NCBI GenBank assembly: GCA_030426785.1
Contig: JAUHXY010000011.1
Coordinates: 1-35,704, forward strand
From: a bacterium
GTDB lineage: Bacteria > Planctomycetota > UBA1135 > GCA-002686595
Length of the DNA stretch: 35,704 nucleotides
Direction: 5' to 3'
Under the pieces are notes generated by a model, which saw only the letters and a program-made list of their open reading frames with translations, had not been told where the DNA came from and made no database searches. Shown piece after piece: positions 28,091 to 35,704 of the stretch. The position numbers and the translations under genes were made by a program. Position 1 is the first letter of the stretch. Every line of letters begins with the position of its first letter.

Positions 28091-28915
28091 ATGCAAAACC
28101 TATCCGAACCGGAAACCATGCCCCACGAGCGCGTCACGTACGCGTCCGGTGGGGGTGTCGCCCTGTTGACGCTGACCTTCCCGCCCGCCAACGGCTACAG
28201 CCATGAAATGATGCGGGACTTGGACGAAGCGATTCTGCGCGCGCGCTTCGACGATGCCGTCCAAGTCATCGTCTTGGCCGGTGCGGGCGAGAAGTTTTTC
28301 TGCGCGGGCGCGGACATCGGCATGCTCGGCAACGTGACGCCGACCTTCAAGTACCAGTTTTGCCTGCACGCGAACGAAACTTTGTTGCGTTTGGAGCACA
28401 CCCCGAAGTTGGTCATCGCGGCCATCGGCGGGCACTGCGTCGGGGGCGGGCTGGAGATCGCGATGGCCGCCGACCTGCGTTGGGCACGGCGCGGTTCGGG
28501 CAAGTGTGGGTTGCCGGAAGTGGCCTTGGGCGTGCTGCCCGGTACGGGTGGGACGCAGCGTTTCGGGCGACTCGTGGGTGCGAGCCAAGCGATTTCGCTG
28601 ATGGCGCGCGGCGAAAACTTCGACTTCAATCGCGCGCAAGAGTTGGGAGTGATCGACGAGCAAATCGACGCCCAGAGCGAGGCGGAATTCCTGGACACGG
28701 TGCTCGCGCGCGCACGGGAGTTCTGCGCGCCGCAGCGGGCTTCCATGAGCGTGGGCTTGATCAAGCGCGCCATCCGCGGTGGTTTGGACCTGCCCTTGGA
28801 GTCAGGCCTCGCCTTGGAGCGCGAGCTGCAGCAACGCCTGTTCCAATCCGAAGACGCGCAAGAGGGCATCGCGGCCTTCAAAGAAAAGCGCAAGCCCAGC
28901 TTCCAAGGCCGCTAG
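28091..28915 (+). CDS. enoyl-CoA hydratase/isomerase family protein
   Basis: 274 aa. VIVLAGAGEKFFCAGADIGML, IGGHCVGGGLEIAMAADLRWA, LPEVALGVLPGTGGTQRFGRLVG. Confidence 0.93.
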   Translation: MQNLSEPETMPHERVTYASGGGVALLTLTFPPANGYSHEMMRDLDEAILRARFDDAVQVIVLAGAGEKFFCAGADIGMLGNVTPTFKYQFCLHANETLLRLEHTPKLVIAAIGGHCVGGGLEIAMAADLRWARRGSGKCGLPEVALGVLPGTGGTQRFGRLVGASQAISLMARGENFDFNRAQELGVIDEQIDAQSEAEFLDTVLARAREFCAPQRASMSVGLIKRAIRGGLDLPLESGLALERELQQRLFQSEDAQEGIAAFKEKRKPSFQGR

Positions 28916-28926
28916 GAGGACTTGCC

Positions 28927-29979
28927 ATGCTTCCCTCCACGATGAAAGCCGTGCGGATCCACCAACACGGTGGCCCCGAAGTCTTGCAACTCGATGAGAT
29001 CCCCGTGCCCGAGCCGGGGCCGGGCGAAGTGCTCTGCAAGGTGCTGGGCGTTTCGGTCAACCACCTGGATGTGTGGGTGCGCCGTGGTATGCCCGGTTTC
29101 CCGGTGCCCTTTCCGCGCATCCTCGGTTGCGACGGGACGGGGGAGGTCGTCGCGGTCGGGACCGAGACCCACACCGCGGCGGTGGGCCAGCACGTGCTAC
29201 TCGAGCCGGGATACAACGACGATCTGGAGTCCATCGAGGTCAAACGCGGGGAAGACTACCTCGCCCCCGACTACCAAATCCGCGGCGAGCACGGCGACGG
29301 CTTCGACTGCGAATACGTCGTGCTGCCCGAGCGCTACGTGACCCCCATGCCTCCCGGGCTGGATCCGGTCACGACCGCTGCGACGCCTTTGGTGTTCCTC
29401 GATGCATGGGGCATGTTGATGGAACGCGCGCGGGTGCGCGAAGGCGACGTGGTGCTGGTGCTCGCCGCCGGTTCCGGCGTGAGCTCTGCGGGCATCCAGA
29501 TCGCCAAAGCCGAAGGGGCGACCGTCATCGCGACCGGATCGACCCAAGCCAAGCGGGACCTGGCGCAGCAGCTGGGCGCGGACTTTGTGATCGACTCCAC
29601 CCAGGAGGGTTGGTCCCGCGAGGTCAAGGCCATGACCGCAGGCCATGGCGCCGACATCGTGTTCGAACACGTGGGGCCCGCTACGTGGGGCGAGTCCCTC
29701 AAGAGCCTCGCCCGCAACGGCCGCCTGGTGACTTGCGGTGGCACGACCGGTCCCATCGTCAAGATCAACCTGCCGCACCTGTTCATCAAAAACCAATCGA
29801 TCCTCGGTTCCACCATGGGGCCGCGCTCGGCGCTGCCTTTGATTTTGGAGCGCCTAGCAGCCGGTACTTACCGCCCCGTGGTGCACCAAGTGCTGCCCAT
29901 GAGCCGCGTGCAGGACGCCCACCGTTTGGTAGAGGGCCGCGAAGTGGTGGGCAAGGTCGTTATGATCCCCGGACAATAA
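28927..29979 (+). CDS. zinc-binding alcohol dehydrogenase/quinone oxidoreductase family protein (MDR superfamily)
   Basis: Likely start MLPSTMKAVRIHQHGGPEVLQLDEIPVPEPGPGEVL at 28927. VLVLAAGSGVSSAGIQIAKAEGATVIATGST nucleotide-binding motif. Confidence 0.92.
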   Translation: MLPSTMKAVRIHQHGGPEVLQLDEIPVPEPGPGEVLCKVLGVSVNHLDVWVRRGMPGFPVPFPRILGCDGTGEVVAVGTETHTAAVGQHVLLEPGYNDDLESIEVKRGEDYLAPDYQIRGEHGDGFDCEYVVLPERYVTPMPPGLDPVTTAATPLVFLDAWGMLMERARVREGDVVLVLAAGSGVSSAGIQIAKAEGATVIATGSTQAKRDLAQQLGADFVIDSTQEGWSREVKAMTAGHGADIVFEHVGPATWGESLKSLARNGRLVTCGGTTGPIVKINLPHLFIKNQSILGSTMGPRSALPLILERLAAGTYRPVVHQVLPMSRVQDAHRLVEGREVVGKVVMIPGQ

Positions 29980-29995
29980 CCAGCCCAATCTCTCC

Positions 29996-30865
29996 ATGAA
30001 CGCTATCGACATCCAACAAGCCACCGTGATCGGCGCGGGCACGATGGGTCACGGCATTGCGCAAGTGCTCGCGATGACCGGCATCACCACCCGCCTGTAC
30101 GACGTTGCGGAAGACGCCGTGCAACGCGGGCTTTCCGCCATTCAGGGCAACCTCGACAAGGGTGTCGCCCGCGGCAAGGTCAGCGAAACCGTGCGAGACG
30201 CCGCCATGGCGGCTTTGTCGGGGTCCACCGACCTGCAGGAAGCGGCGGCCGGTTCCCAAATCGTGATCGAAGCGGTGCCCGAGCGCATGGACCTCAAGCA
30301 AAACCTGTTTCGCACCGTGGGGGAACAGCTCGGCCCCAAAGCGCTCTACGCCAGCAACACCTCGTCCCTGTCCTTGACGCAGATCGCTGAAGCCAGCCCG
30401 CACCCCGAGCGGGTGGTGGGTATGCACTTCTTCAATCCGGTGCACATCATGAAGCTGGTCGAGGTTGTGCGCGCCGAGCAGACCGCGCCCGACGCGGCCC
30501 AGTGCGCTCTCGACTTGGCACGGCGCATGGGCAAAGAGCCCATCGACGTGCGCGACGCGCCGGGTTTTGCTTCGTCCCGTTTGGGTATCGCGATCGGCAT
30601 GGAGGCCATCCGCATGGTCGAAGAAAACGTCGCCAGCGCGGCGGACATCGACCAAGCCATGGTGCTGGGGTACGGCTTTCCGATGGGGCCGCTCAAGCTA
30701 ACGGACTTGGTGGGGCTTGACGTGCGCCTATCCATCGCGGAATACCTCGAAAAGACTCTGGGCCCGCGCTTCGCTCCGCCGCAATTGTTGCGGGACAAAG
30801 TGGCTCGTGGCGAGCTGGGTCGCAAGTCCGGGCAAGGCTTCTACGCGTGGGAGAACGGTGGCTGA
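29996..30865 (+). CDS. 3-hydroxyacyl-CoA dehydrogenase family protein
   Basis: 289 aa. ATVIGAGTMGHGIAQVLAMTG, SNTSSLSLTQIAEASPHPERVVGMHFFNPVHIMKLVEVV, GFASSRLGIAIGMEAIRMVEENVAS. Confidence 0.95.
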   Translation: MNAIDIQQATVIGAGTMGHGIAQVLAMTGITTRLYDVAEDAVQRGLSAIQGNLDKGVARGKVSETVRDAAMAALSGSTDLQEAAAGSQIVIEAVPERMDLKQNLFRTVGEQLGPKALYASNTSSLSLTQIAEASPHPERVVGMHFFNPVHIMKLVEVVRAEQTAPDAAQCALDLARRMGKEPIDVRDAPGFASSRLGIAIGMEAIRMVEENVASAADIDQAMVLGYGFPMGPLKLTDLVGLDVRLSIAEYLEKTLGPRFAPPQLLRDKVARGELGRKSGQGFYAWENGG

Positions 30866-31655
30866 GCCCGAATCGGAAGGCACTCCGGCGGACGCAACGG
30901 TCCCCGGTCGCAGCGGTTGGCAAATCGCATTGAGCACCGTGGGGCTGCTGGCCTTGGTCGGCATCGTGGCCTTCGTTTGGGGCCAGCGGCCGAAAGAGAC
31001 CCGCCTGGAGCAGGTTCTGGGTTCGGAATTGACCTTGGGGGACCTGCCATTTGGGCTCACTCTTCTGGAGGTCGAGACTTTGAAAGACGGCCGTCGGGTC
31101 GCCGTGCTCGGCCTAGCCGATGATGTTCCGCCCCTCGATGAGTTGGGGTCGATGCCCTCGAGCGGAGGGCGCGGGGGCGGTCCCGGCGGTGGAGGTGGCG
31201 ATTGGCGTCGACGCCGCTTCGGTGGGGGAGGCGGCATGATGGGAAGCTTCAACCCCGATAGCCCGTGGATTCGGTTGCCCGCAGGAGAAACAGGGCAACC
31301 ACCATGGCAGGTGGCGCTGGTGCGCTATCCCGCGTCGAGCGCTGAGGGCGTGTTGAGCGAACAGTTCGCTCGCATTCAATTCCAAGATCTGTCGCAAATC
31401 TCAGAGCGCGGTGGCGAGTCGGCGATCGATACCGGCCATCTTCTTTGGAACGGCTACCGTTTGCCGTGGGTTCGCACGCGGCACTTCCGCAAAGAGGACG
31501 GGAAAGCGGTGTTCCACGATTCGATTCGGGTAAACCTCACGCGCGGTCGGCAAGCGATCGTGCTCTACGCCCGCTGGCGGCCGGGGCAAAAGGGCGACAG
31601 CGAGGTCCTGCAGGAAGTGGTGCGCGCCGTGCGCTTGCTGCCGACCGAATCCTAG
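30858..31655 (+). CDS. hypothetical single-TM protein with Gly-rich linker
   Basis: Probable GTG start at 30858 overlapping the upstream stop. TM IALSTVGLLALVGIVAFVWG, then GGRGGGPGGGGGDWRRRRFGGGGGMMG linker. Confidence 0.6.
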   Translation: MAEPESEGTPADATVPGRSGWQIALSTVGLLALVGIVAFVWGQRPKETRLEQVLGSELTLGDLPFGLTLLEVETLKDGRRVAVLGLADDVPPLDELGSMPSSGGRGGGPGGGGGDWRRRRFGGGGGMMGSFNPDSPWIRLPAGETGQPPWQVALVRYPASSAEGVLSEQFARIQFQDLSQISERGGESAIDTGHLLWNGYRLPWVRTRHFRKEDGKAVFHDSIRVNLTRGRQAIVLYARWRPGQKGDSEVLQEVVRAVRLLPTES

Positions 31656-31674
31656 ACCTCTCCGAAAACCCTGC

Positions 31675-31813
31675 ATTGGGCAGGCACCCTTTGGGGCACC
31701 CAATCTCCGCGTTGCGTTTCCTTGCAGCCTTCCGAGGGGCAAGCCCTGTGCCTGCCGAGCAGGATGGAATGGCGCAGCGGGTGTTTCCCAAAGGGCCCTG
31801 CCGATCACAGGGC
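31675..31813. repeat. interlocking inverted repeats in a convergent intergenic region
   Basis: GGCAGGCAC (31679-31687)/GTGCCTGCC (31748-31756); CCCTTTGGG (31687-31695)/CCCAAAGGG (31787-31795); GCCCTGTG (31743-31750)/CACAGGGC (31806-31813); ATTGGG (31675-31680)/CCCAAT (31699-31704). Confidence 0.6.
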
Positions 31814-31826
31814 TATGGGAGAGGTG

Positions 31827-34310
31827 CTAGTCTTCGCCCCAATGCACGAAGGCCGCCCAGTCCCGGGATGGGTGTCCTTCCGCACGCAGGGCGAGCCTGG
31901 TGCGGCGCACCGCTTCCGAAGGCATCAGGCCGGCGCAAATGTGGGCGTGAAAGCGTTCGCCAAAAGCGCGCGCCCCTTCGTCGGAAACCGGCCACAGGGT
32001 CGCGACCACGTTGCGGGTTCCACCCGCCAAGAAGGCGTGCACGAGCCCCAAAGAGCCTTCTCCGTCGAGATACCGTCCTGTACCCGACGCGCAGGCACCC
32101 AGGTACACCAAGGGCAAGCGCGGTTGCCAAGCTGCGATGGTCGACGCACACAAGGTTTGATCGTCGGCCAGGACCAGCGCTTGCGCCTGCAGGGTGGGAT
32201 CCTCGCAGCCAGGCGCTACCACCAAGTGCGTCGCTAAGTGCAGCGGTCGATTGGAAGCGCAAGCGAACTCGACCGCGCTCGCGATGCAGTGCGGGCCGAC
32301 CTCCAAACTCGATTCGGGTTGCTCTGCGTGCAGTGCTGTGAGTTCTGCCCGGGCGGCCGGCAAGAGGGGCCAGGCTTGCGTCGTGGGCGCTCCGATCCAA
32401 AACCAAGGTCGCGCCAAGGCTCCGGGATCCAAGGCAGCTGGCTCGCGACCCAACGCTTTGCGCTGCACCAGGCGCACGCGCGTTTCGAGGGGTTCCCCAT
32501 GCCAAGCTAGACCGCCCAAAGCGATCTCCTCGAGCGGGCCGTGCATCATCACGTGCAGCGCGGCACGCTCCGGCAGCGGGCGAGCGGGCGGCAATCCCGC
32601 GGCGATCGCTGGGGGGAAGAGGGTTTGGGCTAGTTCGTGCTGCAAGGCTTGCGCGCGCTCCTGATCCCCGTCCTGCAAAGCCTGGCGAGTACGCTGCCAA
32701 GCGGTCTGCACTTGACCGCGCGTGATGGGGAGGCGCGCGAATTCTTGCCATCCGTCGGGGCCGAAGTGCAGCACGAGCGAGAACTCCGGGCCGAAAGCGA
32801 ACGTCATCCAGCCCAAGCCGTCCGCGCGCAGGGCGGCGATGCGCTGGGAGATCTCGTCGCGAGAAGCGCCGCCCCAGGAGCGCGCATAGCGGGTTTCGAT
32901 GCTGAGAGCGGCTTGCTCCAGCTGACCGCACTGGGCCAGCGCGTACGCTTCGAGCACCACCGCATGCCAACCAAGCCATTCACCCCACACGCTGCCGCTG
33001 CCGAGCCGCCGGGTTTGCCAAGCCTCCGCGGCTTGTCCCGCCGCTTGCAAGGGGGCCAGGGCGGCCTGGGCCTGCCCCAGTTGCAAACGCAGTTCGCCTT
33101 CTAGGATCCAGGCCTGCACGCGGCCTTGCGGCGACCAATGCAAGTCGCTCGAAGCGCTGAGCAATCCCTCCAAGGCATGGCGATGCCGGCCTTCGGCGGC
33201 GAGCTGCTGTGCCTCGGCCAGCGCCAACCGTTCGACTTCTTCGGGGGCTTCTTCCTGGAGCCGTTCGAGCGCTCGGCGCGCGGCCGGTAGATGTCCGCGA
33301 CGCCGCAGGGCGGCGGCCAACAAACCTTGCCATGCGATGCGCTCTTCCGGGCTGTCCGGTTGGCAGCGCCACAAGTGATCCAAGGCGGCTTGGACGCGAT
33401 CTTGGTGCAACAAAGCCAAAGCTTGCTCGTGGGCGAGGTCCCACGAGGTTTCCGGCGAGCTCCAGCTCGCCCAGCGTTCGAGCAAGCGTTGCAGGCGATG
33501 CACATCGCCGGATTCGCGCGCGAGGGCCACGCGCCCACGCAGGGCGCGCGCTCGATAGGTAGGTTGTTCGACCGCGACGGCCAGCTCTTCCAGGGCCGCG
33601 TAGCGGGCCGCCGCCGCCGAACGCGTGCCCGTCAAGCGCTCGCATTCGGCCAGGATCCACAGGGGTTCCAGTTGGGGCGTGCGAAGACCCGCGCGGTCGA
33701 AGTCGGCGAGAGCCGCCCGCGCGTGCTCTTGCACGGTCTGCGTGAGGTCCGCGCGCACCATCGGCGCCAAACCGGCATCGCGATCCAAGCGGGCCAGATC
33801 GAGTCGGGCCAGCAACGCGTGGGCTTGCGCGCGGGGCGTTGGGTCGCCATTCGGCTGGATGGCGGCGAGCACCGCGTGCAGTTCCGTTCGAATCGATTCT
33901 CGCTCCGTCGGCCAATCCTCGGGGGGCGCGTCCCCTTGCCAAGTGGCGGCGTAGGCGTCTTGCACGCGGGCGCGCAGGCCTAGGACGAGCTGTTCTTGTT
34001 CCCAACCACGCCGACGGGCTTCGGGACTGAGGGCTGCCGTGAAGCGTGCGATGATCAGCGCATCGGGTCGGCCTAAGTCGCTCAAGACTTGCGCGGCGGC
34101 GAGTAGCTCCGCCGGTTCCGACTGCACGCCCGAGCGGAAGGCTTGCCAAGCCTCTCCGAAGCGTCGACGCGCCGCCGCCCGTTCGGTGGCCGCGTCCTGG
34201 GGCGTGGTGGTGGTGGGGATCGTCGGGGTCCCGGGATCGAGGCGCAGGCCCGGAGCGCCCCAAACCACGCCCCCGCCCAAGGCAGCGAGGAGGCCAAGCC
34301 GAAGCAGCAT
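31827..34310 (-). CDS. TPR-like/CHAT domain-containing protein with predicted signal peptide
   Basis: 827 aa. N-terminal MLLRLGLLAALGGGVVWGAPG, Ala/Leu-rich helical repeats, C-terminal CHAT with His (RPLHLATHLVV) and Cys (LVYLGACASGTGRYLDGEGSLGLVHAFLAGGTRNVVATLWPVSD). Confidence 0.88.
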   Translation of the reverse strand: MLLRLGLLAALGGGVVWGAPGLRLDPGTPTIPTTTTPQDAATERAAARRRFGEAWQAFRSGVQSEPAELLAAAQVLSDLGRPDALIIARFTAALSPEARRRGWEQEQLVLGLRARVQDAYAATWQGDAPPEDWPTERESIRTELHAVLAAIQPNGDPTPRAQAHALLARLDLARLDRDAGLAPMVRADLTQTVQEHARAALADFDRAGLRTPQLEPLWILAECERLTGTRSAAAARYAALEELAVAVEQPTYRARALRGRVALARESGDVHRLQRLLERWASWSSPETSWDLAHEQALALLHQDRVQAALDHLWRCQPDSPEERIAWQGLLAAALRRRGHLPAARRALERLQEEAPEEVERLALAEAQQLAAEGRHRHALEGLLSASSDLHWSPQGRVQAWILEGELRLQLGQAQAALAPLQAAGQAAEAWQTRRLGSGSVWGEWLGWHAVVLEAYALAQCGQLEQAALSIETRYARSWGGASRDEISQRIAALRADGLGWMTFAFGPEFSLVLHFGPDGWQEFARLPITRGQVQTAWQRTRQALQDGDQERAQALQHELAQTLFPPAIAAGLPPARPLPERAALHVMMHGPLEEIALGGLAWHGEPLETRVRLVQRKALGREPAALDPGALARPWFWIGAPTTQAWPLLPAARAELTALHAEQPESSLEVGPHCIASAVEFACASNRPLHLATHLVVAPGCEDPTLQAQALVLADDQTLCASTIAAWQPRLPLVYLGACASGTGRYLDGEGSLGLVHAFLAGGTRNVVATLWPVSDEGARAFGERFHAHICAGLMPSEAVRRTRLALRAEGHPSRDWAAFVHWGED

Positions 34311-34313
34311 GGA

Positions 34314-35423
34314 CTAGCGTTGTTGCAAGGCGTTCAAAAACTCATCCCGCTCTGCACTGGCGGGCAGTTGCTGAGCTTCCCAACGCGCATCGGCATGCCA
34401 ACCGTTGGCGTACAGGTAGCGCACGCGCGCCACACCCCGCAAGGAGTCGAGGTGTTCCAAGGTGGCGGGGGAGGGGCGCACTTCAAACTCGCTGGCGGGA
34501 AGCGGAACTTCGAGCCCATCGCGCAAAGCGGCGAACTCGGCGGTGTAGTGACCGGGCGGCAAAGGAGCCGGCGGCGTCCAGCGAGGTTTGGTTTGCGTCC
34601 ACTGGCCGACCCGCTCACCTTGGTCGAAAGCGCTGCCGTCGTGGGCGTAGAGGCGCAGCAGGTAGGCATGAGCCCCCTCGACCTCCGCGGTTTCCAAGAC
34701 GCCGCTCCAGTGACCTTGGGGTGAACGCGCCAGGACGCGTCCGCGCGGCGTACTCGGCGAGCCGGCGGTGCCGCTGCGCAGGGTGGCGACTTCCGGCCAA
34801 GGACCGTTGGCGCTCACTTGGGTTCCCTCGCGGGCCGCAAGGAACCAAACCAGCGCAACTGCCGCCGCGCTCGCGACCCAAGCGCGCCAGGGGGTCGGTC
34901 CGCGCAGGACTGGAGCGAGTGGGGCAGCGCCTTCCGGTTCGCTGGGCTCGACCTTTTCAGGCCGCTCCATCGCCTCCTGCAGGAACGCTGGCATGTCCCA
35001 ATCGGCTTCCGACAGGAGCAAAGGCGATGGTGGGGGGGTGGTTAGGCTCTGGACCTCCGCTTCGCACGAAGGACAGATGGCGATGTGCGCGCGCAGCTCT
35101 TCACGCTGGGCTTCGTCGAACTCTTCCGCGGCTTGCGGGCCCGCGAGCGCGAACAGCGCTTCCGGCTCGGGGCAGCCTTGCGCGGCGAGCAACGATTCGT
35201 GCAGCCAAGCTTCCACGCGTTGCAGGTGCTGAAGGGCCGGACCCGCTTGCGGATCCTGGGCCATCCGCTCCCGGTCGCGGTCGTTCCATTCGTCCCAGTA
35301 AGCCAAGCGTTCTTGGTGCGTCTTGTGGTGCAGAGGGTGAGTCCGAGAGCCCGACGATGTATCCGCAGGGGTGGCGGGCAGGGGGGCACCTTTCGGGTCG
35401 AATTTTTCGGGATCCTGGGGCAT
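34314..35423 (-). CDS. zinc-finger anti-sigma factor-like membrane protein
   Basis: 369 aa. HIAICPSC (HxxxCxxC), one TM (WVASAAAVALVWFLAAR), lies directly after the sigma gene. Confidence 0.78.
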   Translation of the reverse strand: MPQDPEKFDPKGAPLPATPADTSSGSRTHPLHHKTHQERLAYWDEWNDRDRERMAQDPQAGPALQHLQRVEAWLHESLLAAQGCPEPEALFALAGPQAAEEFDEAQREELRAHIAICPSCEAEVQSLTTPPPSPLLLSEADWDMPAFLQEAMERPEKVEPSEPEGAAPLAPVLRGPTPWRAWVASAAAVALVWFLAAREGTQVSANGPWPEVATLRSGTAGSPSTPRGRVLARSPQGHWSGVLETAEVEGAHAYLLRLYAHDGSAFDQGERVGQWTQTKPRWTPPAPLPPGHYTAEFAALRDGLEVPLPASEFEVRPSPATLEHLDSLRGVARVRYLYANGWHADARWEAQQLPASAERDEFLNALQQR

Positions 35424-35426
35424 GGC

Positions 35427-35704
35427 CTAGACCTCCTCCAAAGCGTAGTTCTGCACCAGCACCTTGCGCAGGCTCACCGTGGCGCGCCGCAAGCGGTACT
35501 TGGTCTGTTCCAAAGAAATCGAGAGCTCTCCCGCGATGCCGCCGAGGGTCTTGCCCTGCACGTAGCGCATGTCGAGCAGGCTCTGCGCTTCGGGTTCTAA
35601 GGAGCCCATGGCAGCGCGTACGTATCCACCGATCTCATCGTTGCCCGCCAGTTCTTGGGGGCCGGGAGTCTCGTCGATCTGTTCGGGGACCTCCTCGGTG
35701 GGAC
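35427..35704 (-). CDS. RNA polymerase sigma factor (ECF/sigma-70 region 4), 5' end beyond window
   Basis: Frame stays open through 35704 (PTEEVPEQIDETPGPQELAGNDEIGGYVRAAMGSLEPEAQSLLDMRYVQGKTLGGIAGELSISLEQTKYRLRRATVSLRKVLVQNYALEEV), so the 35609 ATG in the ORF track is probably internal. Region 4 helix-turn-helix. Confidence 0.85.
   Translation of the reverse strand, partial: PTEEVPEQIDETPGPQELAGNDEIGGYVRAAMGSLEPEAQSLLDMRYVQGKTLGGIAGELSISLEQTKYRLRRATVSLRKVLVQNYALEEV

Noticed and set aside
32980-34263. 427-aa minus-strand ORF
   Set aside because: Alternate-frame, Arg/Pro/Gly-rich shadow of the CHAT gene on the same strand.

Overview
The window is about 35.7 kb of GC-rich, densely coding bacterial chromosome. 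Gene content and style suggest a Planctomycetes-like genome, but this is inference only. Identifiable genes are: an FKBP-type PPIase lipoprotein, phosphate acetyltransferase, a split AtuA/DUF1446 pair, a pyroglutamyl-peptidase-like protein, pyruvate kinase, two adjacent MinD/ParA ATPases followed by an HhH/disordered protein, an aminotransferase with uracil phosphoribosyltransferase, a ferredoxin, a DEAD-box RNA helicase with DbpA-like and RGG regions, an ICMT-like methyltransferase with an LTA-synthase/sulfatase-like protein, a YgiQ-like radical SAM protein, a second divergent radical SAM protein, a 5'-nucleotidase lipoprotein, an acyl-CoA metabolism cluster, and an ECF sigma / zinc-finger anti-sigma / secreted TPR-CHAT cluster cut by the window end. 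The strongest hidden signal is a probable selenoprotein at 3985-4332. It is an ArsC/Spx-like thioredoxin-fold protein with an in-frame TGA at the first position of a CxxC motif (U-T-S-C) and a perfect stem-loop just downstream. The ORF track truncates it to an 82-aa fragment starting at 4084. Other leads are the sigma/anti-sigma/CHAT cluster, the MinD-ParA-HhH triad, and an intergenic region at 31670-31815 with interlocking inverted repeats. No CRISPR array, rRNA, convincing tRNA or transposase was found.
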